Origin: Strobilurus pachycystidiatus | Lineage: Eukaryota; Basidiomycota; Agaricomycetes; Agaricales; Physalacriaceae | DNA length: 64,000 nt | Direction of reading: 5' to 3' | NCBI GenBank assembly: GCA_019915135.1 | Contig: JAHLMK010000005.1 | Coordinates: 1,178,001-1,242,000 of the forward strand | In this document: positions 12,563 to 22,817 of the stretch, piece by piece | How the letters are laid out: every line of letters begins with the position of its first letter | Position numbering within the stretch: position 1 is the stretch's first letter | Translations under genes and position numbers: made by a program | The notes under the pieces: generated by a model | The model's input: only the letters and a program-made list of their open reading frames with translations | Databases searched by the model: none | What the model was told of the DNA's origin: nothing

Positions 12563-14309
12563 TCAAGATATAACAAAGCGTACAACAGCAAAATGGGATG
12601 AACAGGCAGTGGCAAGAGAATGCATGCTCTGCGAGCAAGTGGGACATTCCCTGCTTTCAGGTCGGAGTTGGGAGAGGGCCAACTGTACGCAATCTTGGGG
12701 CTGATACCTGTTGGCAGCAGTGTAGGTGAACATATCAGCGGGGAACGAGCTCAATATGGAAACATTGTCGAGTAGAAGAAACAAGTCGACGGAATGAATG
12801 TGACGGTGCGAAAGTGGGACCAGGATAACACGAACATCACTATCACTGGAGCAGGAGGCCCAAGTTTCCAGTAATCGGAACGCAATGTGCATGTTACTCG
12901 GTAAGAAACCAACGGTGAGGGAATGGAGCTGGAGCATGGCAGGGAACTTAAAGGCGTAAACTGAGTCAGGTTCGGTGAAGACTGCTGTGACCAATTAAAG
13001 TTAGGCGATGCACATTGTAGGAGATTAGAACCACATACGGAAGGTAATGCAAAGAAATTGCAAGGAATGAGCACAGGCCTCAAGGACAAGGGCCAGACAG
13101 TCAAGTTGATGACCATGGAAATGACACGTCAGGTTAATCAAGTTGGATAGGACAACGCGGTAAGGAAAGGCCATATTTGCCGGCATGAACTCGGAAACCA
13201 AGCGACCAAGGTCTGTTGCTGGGCAGATACAATCCCGGCAGTCCATGCGTCTGTCGTCCTCAGACCGAGGAAGGGATAGGGACCCACTGGGCTTGTAAAC
13301 ATAGGAAAGGACCAGGGAGACAAGGGAAGGATCGTATGCGGCAGCGGATCGACCCAGAGCCTCATCTGAGGCGATACTGGATAAACCATGAAGGGCCATC
13401 CACAACCTGCCAGCATCGTCCGCACAAGACGAGTGGAGAGGAGGAGGGAGCTGGCAAGATTAAGTCAACAACAAGCAACAGTATATCAAACAACATACCA
13501 ATCCACCACCCATGTTGTCTTCGAAACAGAGCAGATCCAAATCAATGTTGGGATACAGGAGAGCTTGAAGCGAGTGTCCATTCCGAAAAGAGCACAGCTT
13601 GATGTCGAGACGCCTGACAGTGCGTGGTACGAGGAAGCTAGGATACAAGTCCATTTCGCGCAGATTGAGCGTCGTGAGAGTGTAGAGATATCCTAGTGCC
13701 CAAAAAGGCTCATCTGGGCGGACCGGCCAGTTGTCCATAGTCAGCTCGGTTACCAGGGTGAAGGTGTTTTGGAGGCGCAACAGGCAGCAAAGTGCCAGTA
13801 TGTCGCGACAGGCACTCTGGTAGATCTCTTCAAGGATGTTGGGAATGTAAACACGCCACGGCTCTTCCCAAACCAGCGTGACTTCCGTGGTGATGAAATC
13901 ACCGTAGTCGTCCAACCAATTTTTGATGACAGTGGGAGGATCGGCAGTGTACGAGTCGGGGAGCCGGCCGTAGACCCGTTCAGCGGTCTCGTCAGATACG
14001 AAGAACTCGTTAAGAACTGTGGCAAGAACGCCGGAAGGAATAGCATCAGGTCTGACCCCGACGCGACGCGGAGTAGGATATGTGTGTATAGGGAGATGGG
14101 GTGGATTGTCAAAGAAGGAGGCCGCGTATTGTTCGAGGTATGTCCGAGCAACAGCACGTTCCCGAACAGTGGCCTGGCGTTCCTGCTGGGGGGGATGCCG
14201 CACTATGGAAATCGACGCTTAATTGAAGGGACATGGAACAAGAAAAAGACTCACTTCGGGCCAAGGAGACAAGGGAGGAATCAACGGCATCGGCAGTGTC
14301 GCCTAGCAT
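12563..14309 (-). CDS. F-box/LRR-like basidiomycete protein, copy 1
   Basis: Start MLGDTADAVDSSLVSLAR at 14309. An intron (GTGAGT...TTCCATAG) joins it in frame to MRHPPQQERQATVRER. The long middle exon contains leucine-rich repeat-like strands (TELTMDNWPV, TTLNLREMDL, VRRLDIKLCS, LQALLYPNID). After a GTATGT intron it continues through a WMALHGLSSIAS region to a last exon with LQLHSLTVGFLPSN and a stop at 12563. The pattern matches the large Agaricomycete families of F-box-associated LRR proteins, which present substrates to SCF ubiquitin ligases. No F-box itself could be recognised at the N terminus, so that role is inference. The gene at 15393-16748 is a paralogue in the same orientation. 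Confidence 0.55.
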
Positions 14310-15392
14310 AGCAAGGGAAGGATTGTGATAGAAAACTGATGGGCAGTCCAGATGGAATATGGGAGAACGCCAACCGACGACGATGTCAAAGACAGAGGAG
14401 AAAAGAGCGGTGCGAGGAACAAAGACACACGGGCAAAAGATAAGAAGTAGCACCAGCAACGTGACATGTACGTGCAATGCCAATGGCTAGGGAATTCCTG
14501 GGGAACTCATCGAGTCCGACGGCGACAGGCAGCACACGTTGCATGTGGTCGTGCTCAGCGCTCATCCCTGAGATTCGCATGACGCACAGCAGCACTATCA
14601 CTGATGCGGTCACCCTGAAACCGGAACCTTGTGATCCCGCCCGTTGCGAGCGAAGCCAGAAGAGCAACGAACGGCGCAGCACCGGAGTCCGCGGGCGTGT
14701 TCGAAGCAGAGACAGGCAACTCGCATGAAATCTATGAAATTTGGTCAACGGTTGCTTAGGCAAGAGACGGGCCGGAACACACCTGAGTGTGGATTACAAG
14801 TACGGGCGCAGTGTGGCTACAGACGAGCTGAGACCGACCACGACCGTTGGGAATGGAGAGGTCGGAGCTTGCGTCCAGTGTCCATCGTCCTGCATTGCCT
14901 GGGTCCTGTGTTAGTCGCAGGCGTTGTCCATTTGCCGAATGAAGCGCGGTGTGGGTGGTTGACGTTCACGAAGTTCCCAAGGCGAGTAAGCACAGGCCGG
15001 CACGACCCTCGTGAAAATCCGTCATGACTCATTGAGAGCTCTGGAAATTCAAAGAGCACAAGCCGCTAGAGCATATAGCCCTAGCGACCGAGGTCAGGAG
15101 ACGAGGGAGTCGGCGCAACACAGTGCAGCGGGGAAGGAAATGTGGAAGGGTAAACGGTAAGGCCAACGTGATGGTAGTCGAACATATGACTCGACTAAGG
15201 AGGCATGCCCGTGTATGATCATCATATTCAGTCATGGGCAATGATATAACAATAATATAAGTTTTGGACATGTACTGGTACCCTACAACAAACGGCATCA
15301 ACAAGAAGCATCAACAAGAAAGGGACCAAGGCGCGAGAATATGTATACGCGGTGATATACCCAAAGTCAAGATAATATGGTATGAAAGACCA
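14310..15392. other. Intergenic region between the two F-box/LRR-like genes
   Basis: No splice-consistent gene was found. The stretch contains the second copy of the upstream-region repeat (15000-15125). A minus-strand open frame at 14.4-14.76 kb is probably leader or random. Confidence 0.4.
15000..15125. repeat. Copy 2 of the dispersed upstream-region repeat
   Basis: It matches 5345-5495 through the ordered blocks AGAGCACAAGCCG, GCATATAGC, CGACCGAGGTC, AGGGAGT and ACACAGTG. It lies upstream of the minus-strand gene starting at 14309. It may be a shared promoter-proximal element or a transposon remnant. Confidence 0.5.
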
Positions 15393-16748
15393 TCAAACAT
15401 GAGGAGCTAAATACATATTAGGGATACCGGGGAGGCGCGTGGATGCTTCACCAATGATGTTGCTGAAGACGCCCACACACACGGCACAATGAGATATAGC
15501 GCTAGGAGAATTAAGGCCAATACCGATGAGCAAAGGTTGGTTTTGGTTGTATGGGGTAGGCTGGTAGATCCAACTCAGCGTGTCGTAAGAAAACCCCAAC
15601 TCAAAGCCGTGAAAAGTGGCGCAGGAGGTGTTCCAAACGTAAACGTATACCGTCATCATGGAGACAGGCAACGGCCACCGCTCTAAGAGTAAAAGGGCTG
15701 AGTTGATGTTCATAGCAGTGACATCGAACGCCAATGTAGTCAAATCCTGGAAGATGGGGACGCGAATGCGATCAACGACAGTCGGTAAAACGGGTGAAAC
15801 TAGACCAAGGGTTAGGACAAACTATAAAGTGAAGGAGAGAAAGATAGGAGGGCTCACGCAGACGAATTTGTAAGACTTGAAGGACATCTGTACATTCCAA
15901 TAGGCGATTGAAGGCTGGAAACTGGAAGGCATGAACCGCAACACGAAGATCGGTGATACCGTTCGCGAATATACGGCAAGGAAACAAGGTCTCCAACGGC
16001 ATGATAAAATCAATGTCCCTGTGAAAGAGAGACGTGCGATCCATCGATTCCACCAGCTGTGAAGAAAAATCGAGAATGCCCCAGTCGGAGGGTCGCATAA
16101 TGTTGTTATGACAGCTATGAGTGAAATCAATGTCCAAGGAAGTAATGGACGCCATCGGTGTGGCAGCTAAGCCTTCACGCCGCGCAATCGTATCAAGGCC
16201 GTGATTGGCTATCCAGCGATCATAGCCAGGACCATCCGACTGGTAGAAGTCGTGCGGTGGCAGCTGGAGAGGCAAACATGAGCAGAACGGCAATGAAGAG
16301 GAATAGATACACGTACAATGTGACCCCCCTTGACGTTGTGCATGGTCAGATCCTCCAAACAGGACCAAGGGGACAAAAGGTTCTGGAGGCTGTGATCACC
16401 GAAAGAAAGGGACTCAAGGTGCAGGGTTTTGACCGAGTCTGGTAGGTAGAAAATGGGAAACAGGGTCATACAAGCGGAGGAGGCATCTGGGAATCCGATC
16501 ATCTTGACACGGTCAACATTCGGAAGGACAGGAGTCCACCAACAAGGCCGATTATCTGCAAAAGGCCAGCGACGGAAGACCACATCGCGAACCGAGCCAG
16601 CTAAACCTTCCCGAACCAAAAAGCACGCGCAAGCAATTTCCTTGCGCCAAGTTTGGATACGCAGACGATCCATTTCCCACTCGCACTGGCTGAGGACCTC
16701 GAGTTTTCCGGGTGAAAGACTCGGTGAAGGAACTTCTGCTATTTTCAT
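15393..16748 (-). CDS. F-box/LRR-like basidiomycete protein, copy 2 (possibly 5'-truncated)
   Basis: Opens at an ATG at 16748 (MKIAEVPSPSLSPGKLEVL). The exons carry strand/leucine motifs: VKTLHLESLSFGDHSLQNLL, LEDLTMHNVKGG, ASITSLDIDFTHS, ITDLRVAVHAFQFP and LTTLAFDVTAMNINSALLLL. Segment order and wording parallel the gene at 12563-14309 (for example VRRLDIKLCSFRNGHSLQALL against VKTLHLESLSFGDHSLQNLL), so they are tandem paralogues. DNA composition changes abruptly to AT-rich just upstream of 16748 and the N-terminal region present in copy 1 is missing. The 5' part may have been lost or replaced. Function by family: substrate adaptor for ubiquitin ligation, inferred only. Confidence 0.5.
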
Positions 16749-17261
16749 TGATTTTTCGTCAAAAAATCTTTTGAATATTTTTTTAAGTCTTTCACAAGTT
16801 TTTCGATGAAAATACCAGTGAAAATAGATGTAGAAATATAGTGTAGAATCTCATCTTGGTAACACTGATTTTACATGAGAATTTTAACCCCAAAAGTTAG
16901 GTAAAAACGTCAAGAACAGAATATCAGAACTTTTCAAGTGTTTTTCAGTGAAAATTATAGTAAAAATATAGCTAATATTCAGGTGAAGAAATCTAAACAT
17001 AGAGATTGCATATTTCAACCCATTTTCACGTAATTATTTACCAGTATTTATCCCTCAAAATTCAATTAATTTCATAATTTTATCAAATTGCGTACAGTGA
17101 ATATAAGTAATTTCTATGCATATACTAGGTGTTTATAGAGATAAAGGAGTATATTGAGGACTTGTCCAATTAGCACAAGTGCATTCTACTGGATTAGTTT
17201 GCGGAATACAGGCATGCATCGCTGATGATGCTTCATCATTAGCTTTGTAGAATCACCAGTG
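16749..17261. other. AT-rich spacer with diverged direct repeats
   Basis: Composition drops sharply in GC relative to the gene to its left. A segment near 16786 (CAAGTTTTTCGATGAAAAT) recurs in diverged form near 16930 (CAAGTGTTTTTCAGTGAAAAT), about 140 bp apart. No coding potential. It separates the gene block from the satellite array. Confidence 0.5.
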
Positions 17262-20200
17262 CTACATACGCTTCTGTTTGATCTGCTACTTCTGCCAATT
17301 GAGACATGGGCTCTACTCAATCACGGCTCTGTTAGCAAGGATTGACGATGCTGTTAGCAGGATTGATGACACTATTAGCGGAATTGACCAGATTGACAGC
17401 AAAGTTGACCAGATTGGCTGTGTATTGACCAAATTGATCAGAGTGTAGACCAGGTCAACATTGTAGTTGACGACATTGACAGCGAGGTTGACAAGATTGA
17501 CCATGCGTTCACCAGATTGACTATAGTGTTGACAAGATTGACTGTGTGTTCACCGGATTGACCATAGGGTTGACGAGATTGACTGTACGTTCAGCGGATT
17601 GATCATTGTGTTGACCAGGTCAACATTGTAGTTGACGACATTGACAGCGAGGTTGACAAGATTGACCGTGCGATGATCAGATTGAACATGACCATGCGTT
17701 CACCGGATTGACCATAGGTTTGACAAGATTGACTGTGCGTTCACCGGATTGATCATAGTGTTAACCAGGTCAACATTGTAGTTGACGACATTGACCATAG
17801 TGTTGACAAGATTGATAGCCATTGTAGTTGGAGACATTGTCAGCAAGGTTGACAAAACTCACTGTGCGTTAATCGGATTGAATATGTTGTTGACCATGTT
17901 AACACTGCAGTTGACGACATTGACAGTGAGGTTGATAAGATTGATAGCGTGTCTTCAGGTCAGCATTGTAGTTGACGACATTGACAGCAAGATTGACGAG
18001 ATTGACCGTGCGTTCACCGGATTGATCATAGTATTGACAAGATTGACTGTGCGTTCACTGGATTGATCATAGTGTTGACCAGGTTAACAAGATTGACCGT
18101 GCGTTCACCAGATTGACCATAGTATTGACAAGATTGACTGTGTGTTCACCGGATTGACCATAGGGTTGACGAGATTGACTGTACGTTCAGCGGATTGATC
18201 ATTGTGTTGACCAGGTCAACATTGTAGTTGACAACATTGACAGCGAGGTTGACGAAATTGACCGTGCGATGATCAGATTGAACATGGTGTTGACCAGGTT
18301 AACACTGTGTTTGACGACATTGACAGCGAGGTTGACGAGATTGACCATGCGTTCATCGAATTGACCATAGGGTTGACGAGATTGACTGTGCGTTCATCGG
18401 ATTGATCATAGTGTTGACCAGGTTGACAAGATTGACTGTGCATTCACCGGATTGACCATAGGGTTGACGAGATTGACTGTACATTCAGCGGATTGATCAT
18501 TGTGTTGACCAGGTCAACATTGTAGTTGACAACATTGACAGCGAGGTTGACGAAATTGACCGTGCGATGATCAGATTGAACATGGTGTTGACCAGGTTAA
18601 CACTGTGTTTGACGACATTGACAGCGAGATTGACGAGATTGACCATGCGTTCACCGGATTGACCATAGGGTTGACGAGATTGACTGTGCGTTCATTGGAT
18701 TGATCATAGTGTTGACCAGGTTGACAAGATTGACTGTGCATTCACTGGATTGACCATAGGGTTGACGAGATTGACTGTACATTCACCGGATTGATCATAG
18801 TGTTGACCAGGTCAACCTTGTAGTTGACAACATTGACAGCGAGGTTGACAAGATTGCCCTTTCAATGATCGGATTGAACATGGTGTTGACTAGGTTAACA
18901 CTGTAGTTGACGACATTGACAGCTAGGTTGACAAGATTGACCGTGCGATGATCAGATTGAACATGACCATGTGTTCACCGGATTGACCATAAGGTTGACG
19001 AGATTGACTGTGCGTTCACCGGATTGATCATAGTGTTGACCAGTTTGACAAGATTGACCGTGCGTTCATCGGATTGACCATAGTGTTCAAGATTGATAGC
19101 GCGTCTACACGTCAGCATTGTAGTTAACGACATTGACAGCGAGGTTGGCGAGATTGACCGTGCGTTCACCAGATTGATCATAGTGTTGACAAGATTGACT
19201 GTGTGTTCACCGGATTGACCATAGGGTTGACGAGATTGACTGTGCGTTCATCGGATTGATCATAGTGTTGACCAGGTTGACAAGATTGACTGTGCATTCA
19301 CTGGATTGACCATAGGGTTGACGAGATTGACTGTACATTCACCGGATTGATCATAGTGTGACCAGGTCAACCTTGTAGTTGACAACATTGACAGCGAGGT
19401 TGACAAGATTGCCCTTTCAATGATCGGATTGAACATGGTGTTGACCAGGTTAACACTGTAGTTGACGACATTGACAGCGAGGTTGACGAGATTGACTGTG
19501 CGTTCACTGGATTGATCATAGTGTTGACCAGGTCAACATTGTAGTTGACGACATCGACCATAGTGTTGACGAGATTGATAGCGCGTCTACAGGTCAGCAT
19601 TGTAGTTGACGACATTGACAGCGAGGTTGAAGAGATTGACCGTGCGTTCACCAGATTGACCATAGTATTGACAAGATTGACTGTGTGTTCACCGGATTGA
19701 CCATAGGGTTGACAAGATTGACTGTACGTTCAGCGGATTGATCATTGTGTTGACCAGGTCAACATTGTAGTTGACGACATTGACAGCGAGGTTGACGAGA
19801 TTGACCGTGCGTTCACCAGATTGACCATAGTGTTGACGAGATTGACTGTGTGTTCACCAGATTGACCATAGGGTTGATGAGATTGACTGTGCGTTCACCA
19901 GATTGATCATAGGGTTGACCAGTTTGAAGATTGACCGTGCGTCCATCGGATTGACCATAGTGTTGACGAGATTGACTGTGCGTTCATCGGATTGATCATA
20001 GTGTTGACCAGGTTGACAAGATTGACTGTGCATTCACCGGATTGACCATAGGGTTGACGAGATTGACTGTGCGTTCACCGGGTTGATCATAGTGTTGACC
20101 AGGTCAACATTGTAGTTGACAACATTGACAGCGAGGTTGACAAGATTGACCGTGCAATCATTGGATTGAACATGGTGTTGACCAGGTTAACACTGTAGTT

Positions 20201-21115
20201 GATGACATTGACAGCGAGGTTGACAAGATTAACCATGTGTTGACCGGATTGACCATAGGGTTGACGACATTGACTGTGCGTTCACCGGATTGATCATAGT
20301 GTTGACCAGGTTGACAAGATTGACCGTGCATTTACCGGATTGACCATAGTGTTGACGAGATTGACTGTGTGTTCACCGGATAGATCATAGTGTTGATCAG
20401 GTCAAGATTGTAGTTGACAACATTGACAGCAAGGTTGAATCAGATTGATCATTTATTGATTGAATTGACCATAGCGTTAACGAGATTGATTGTGTGTTTA
20501 CCAGATTGACCATAGCATTGACGAGATTGACTGTGCATTCACCGGATTGATCATAGTGTTGACCAGGTTGACATTGTAGTTGACAACATTGACAGCAAGG
20601 TTGACGGAATTCACTGTGTGTTGATTGGATTGAACATGGTGTTGACCAGGTTAGCATTATTGATGACAATATTGACAGTGAAATTGATGAGATTAACCAT
20701 GCGTTCATCAGATAATTTGGAATGACCATAGTGTTGACAAGTTTGACCATCAATCTGACGCATGGTCAATCTCAATCTTGTCAATGTTGTCTTCCACAAT
20801 ATTAACCCGGTCAATACTATAGTCAATCCAATTAACGAATGGTCAATCTTCAAGTCAACCTTGCTGTCAATATTGTCATCCACAATATTAACCTGGTTAA
20901 CTCTCCGGTCAATCTGGTGAACGCACAGTCAATCTGTTCGACCTTATGGTCAATCCAATCAACGCACAATCAATCTTGTTAACCTTGCTGTCAATATTAT
21001 CATCCACAACATTAACCTGGTCAACCCAACGGTCAATCCGGTGAACGCACAGTCAATCTGGTCAACTCTATGGTCAATCCAATCAATGCACAGTCAATCT
21101 GGTCAACCTCACTGT
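17262..21115. repeat. Satellite array 1 with higher-order repeats and an orientation switch
   Basis: Built from subrepeats of roughly 41 bp around the word TTGAC, for example GTTGACGAGATTGACTGTG followed by CGTTCACCGGATTGACCATA. A higher-order period of 298 bp is visible between 18197, 18495 and 18793 (same word, GATCAT context). Each unit contains the near-palindrome GTTGACCAGGTCAAC. At about 20755 the array switches to the reverse complement (GTCAATCTGGTCAAC style) and stays so to 21115. The left edge (17262-17360) is a distinct end sequence whose inverted relative closes array 2. Open frames inside are by-products of stop-poor repeats, not genes. Confidence 0.95.
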
Positions 21116-21299
21116 TTGTGAACAGCAATGCATAGACAATGACAACTATGCACAACAACCAGTCCAGTGATGGCGACAGCAACTCACAGACAAAGTCAAT
21201 AATGTGGCACAGACATCAACAGCAAAGTGCAAAGGACAATAATGATAATGGACTTGTGCTAGAGTTACCACCACCGCTTATGCAGTGAAGAACTACTCA

Positions 21300-21395
21300 T
21301 CCCAGTAATTGTGCACCGTGGCAGCCCGTATCATTCCTGACTCCCTGGAGTTAGAACCTTGGGAGGTTCAAGTCCTCAGAGGGGGAATATTCACA
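21300..21395 (+). other. tRNA-like (B-box) segment, possible SINE remnant
   Basis: GGTTCAAGTCC at 21365-21375 matches the internal B-box of RNA polymerase III promoters and sits in a short GAGG/CCTC stem like a T arm. A weak A-box-like TGGCAGCCCG lies about 45 bp upstream. A full cloverleaf could not be drawn, so this is not called a tRNA gene. The remainder of 21116-21801 shows no supported gene. Confidence 0.25.
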
Positions 21396-21801
21396 TCATA
21401 TCCATTGTTCACATAGTGTGTTAGCCACCTTGGGTCTGATACTGAGTAAACCTGTGTTCAAGACAGTCACATTGGGCATATACGCCCATCCGGGCCCCCA
21501 GAAACATAGATGGACATACTTAGGCTTCAATTACAGATTTTTGGACATAGCCAAAATGCAATGCTTGTATGGAACACATTTGCGCAAAGAGAACTGGGCA
21601 CCTTGATGCATGCTGGCACAGCGCCACGGCAAATGCGGCAGCGGACGTGCCGAACAGGCCTCGAAGTACCGGCGGCAGAAAGAGGCTTTCGACCCGCACC
21701 TCCGAGGTATATCCGAGGATTCCTTTCACGAAGGCGCCACTCACTATATCGCTTTACTTCAACTCTCACTATCATAAAACGCTTCGAGGCATCTATTCCG
21801 C

Positions 21802-22375
21802 ATGTCCACTCAAGTAAGTAATGCACCGTCTCAGTCTAATCCCGTCCGGTCCTCACGACGACCTAGACTACGCGATGCTCCGAGGGTGTCTTCATAGCCG
21901 AGGGGGGGCTTGCCTATGACGACGCCGCGCGTCTCTTTCATGGATCTGCGCAGCCTTCCGTCCATTCACCAACTGACTCTGCTGGTGACGATATGACTGT
22001 TGACGATATGGATGTTGACGATATGGAGACACGCGTGAAGACCGGCGTTTTGGAATCAATGTATATTGCACTTGGGCAAGAGCTTGGAGAGCGGGAGGAA
22101 CGACTGGACATCCTAGAGGACTTTAAAGAGTACATCGAGGTCACAATCGACGACACAAAGGCTAATGTGGACGACGTCGAGATCGCTGTCGACGCGCTCA
22201 AAGCTCGGGTTGAACATTTGGAATCCCGAGTTGACTATTTGTCGAGGACTTGTGAAATTCTGGTAACGTTCAATTTTCTTTTGATTGAGAGGACTGTAGA
22301 TGCTCACCCCTATTCTAGCAAGTCACGATGTTCACACTTGGAATTGTGGCGACGTTAGCAGCCCATCGCAAGTAG
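21802..22375 (+). CDS. Small coiled-coil protein with C-terminal membrane anchor
   Basis: Three exons with consistent phases: ATG at 21802 (MSTQ), intron 21814-21866, main exon to 22262, intron 22263-22318, last exon to the stop at 22375. The central region is acidic and heptad-like (DDMDVDDMETRV, then ALKARVEHLESRVDYLSR). The last exon encodes VTMFTLGIVATLAAHRK, a short hydrophobic segment capped by basic residues. This fits a tail-anchored protein facing the cytosol from an internal membrane. Not recognised as a named family. The intact splice sites argue for a working gene. Confidence 0.6.
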
Positions 22376-22817
22376 GCCGTGTTACATCTCGGCGTTGGAC
22401 GGTGGAAGGAACCCGGAAAATGCATATGTACATAGTGCCCTCGAGTGAAGCAAAGTTCAAATGACTCGCAATGAGGGCGCGAAGACTCGGAAGAGGGCGC
22501 GATAAGAACGGCATGAGGAAAGGCACGTCATGACCGCACCTGGGTCTGCAATCAACCTTGCCTTCTGCCCATGACTCGCGACCTCGCGACCTTTCCAGCC
22601 ACCGGGTCCTCCAGATGCATACAGTGATACACATTCCACTGACCCCCCACAAGTTGGTCTTGGCGCTCAGTCTGCGAGAACGCAATGTTAGTGGCGCGTG
22701 ATCAAAGTCATCGAGTCCAAGCTTACCTTCGTGCAGATATTGAGCGGATGTCGAAAAGTCTGGACGACTCGGAGCCAGTGCAAAACCAAAGCGCAGGACG
22801 GCTGAGACAAGCGATTC
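22376..22817. other. Intergenic, no gene supported
   Basis: Overlapping frames on both strands with no domain or splice support. The left end of the BRR2 homology begins near 22818. Confidence 0.4.

Noticed and set aside
17782..18066. A 94-codon open frame, recurring at 59937, 61280 and 63032
   Set aside because: Its conservation is explained by conservation of the satellite unit. The composition (Leu/Thr/Ile/Val/Asp from TTGAC in three frames) is that of translated repeat, and no splice or promoter context is seen.
17330..21115. Regularly spaced short repeats resembling a CRISPR array
   Set aside because: There are no unique spacers: the intervening bases are themselves repetitive and hierarchical, the setting is eukaryotic, and no cas-like gene is present.
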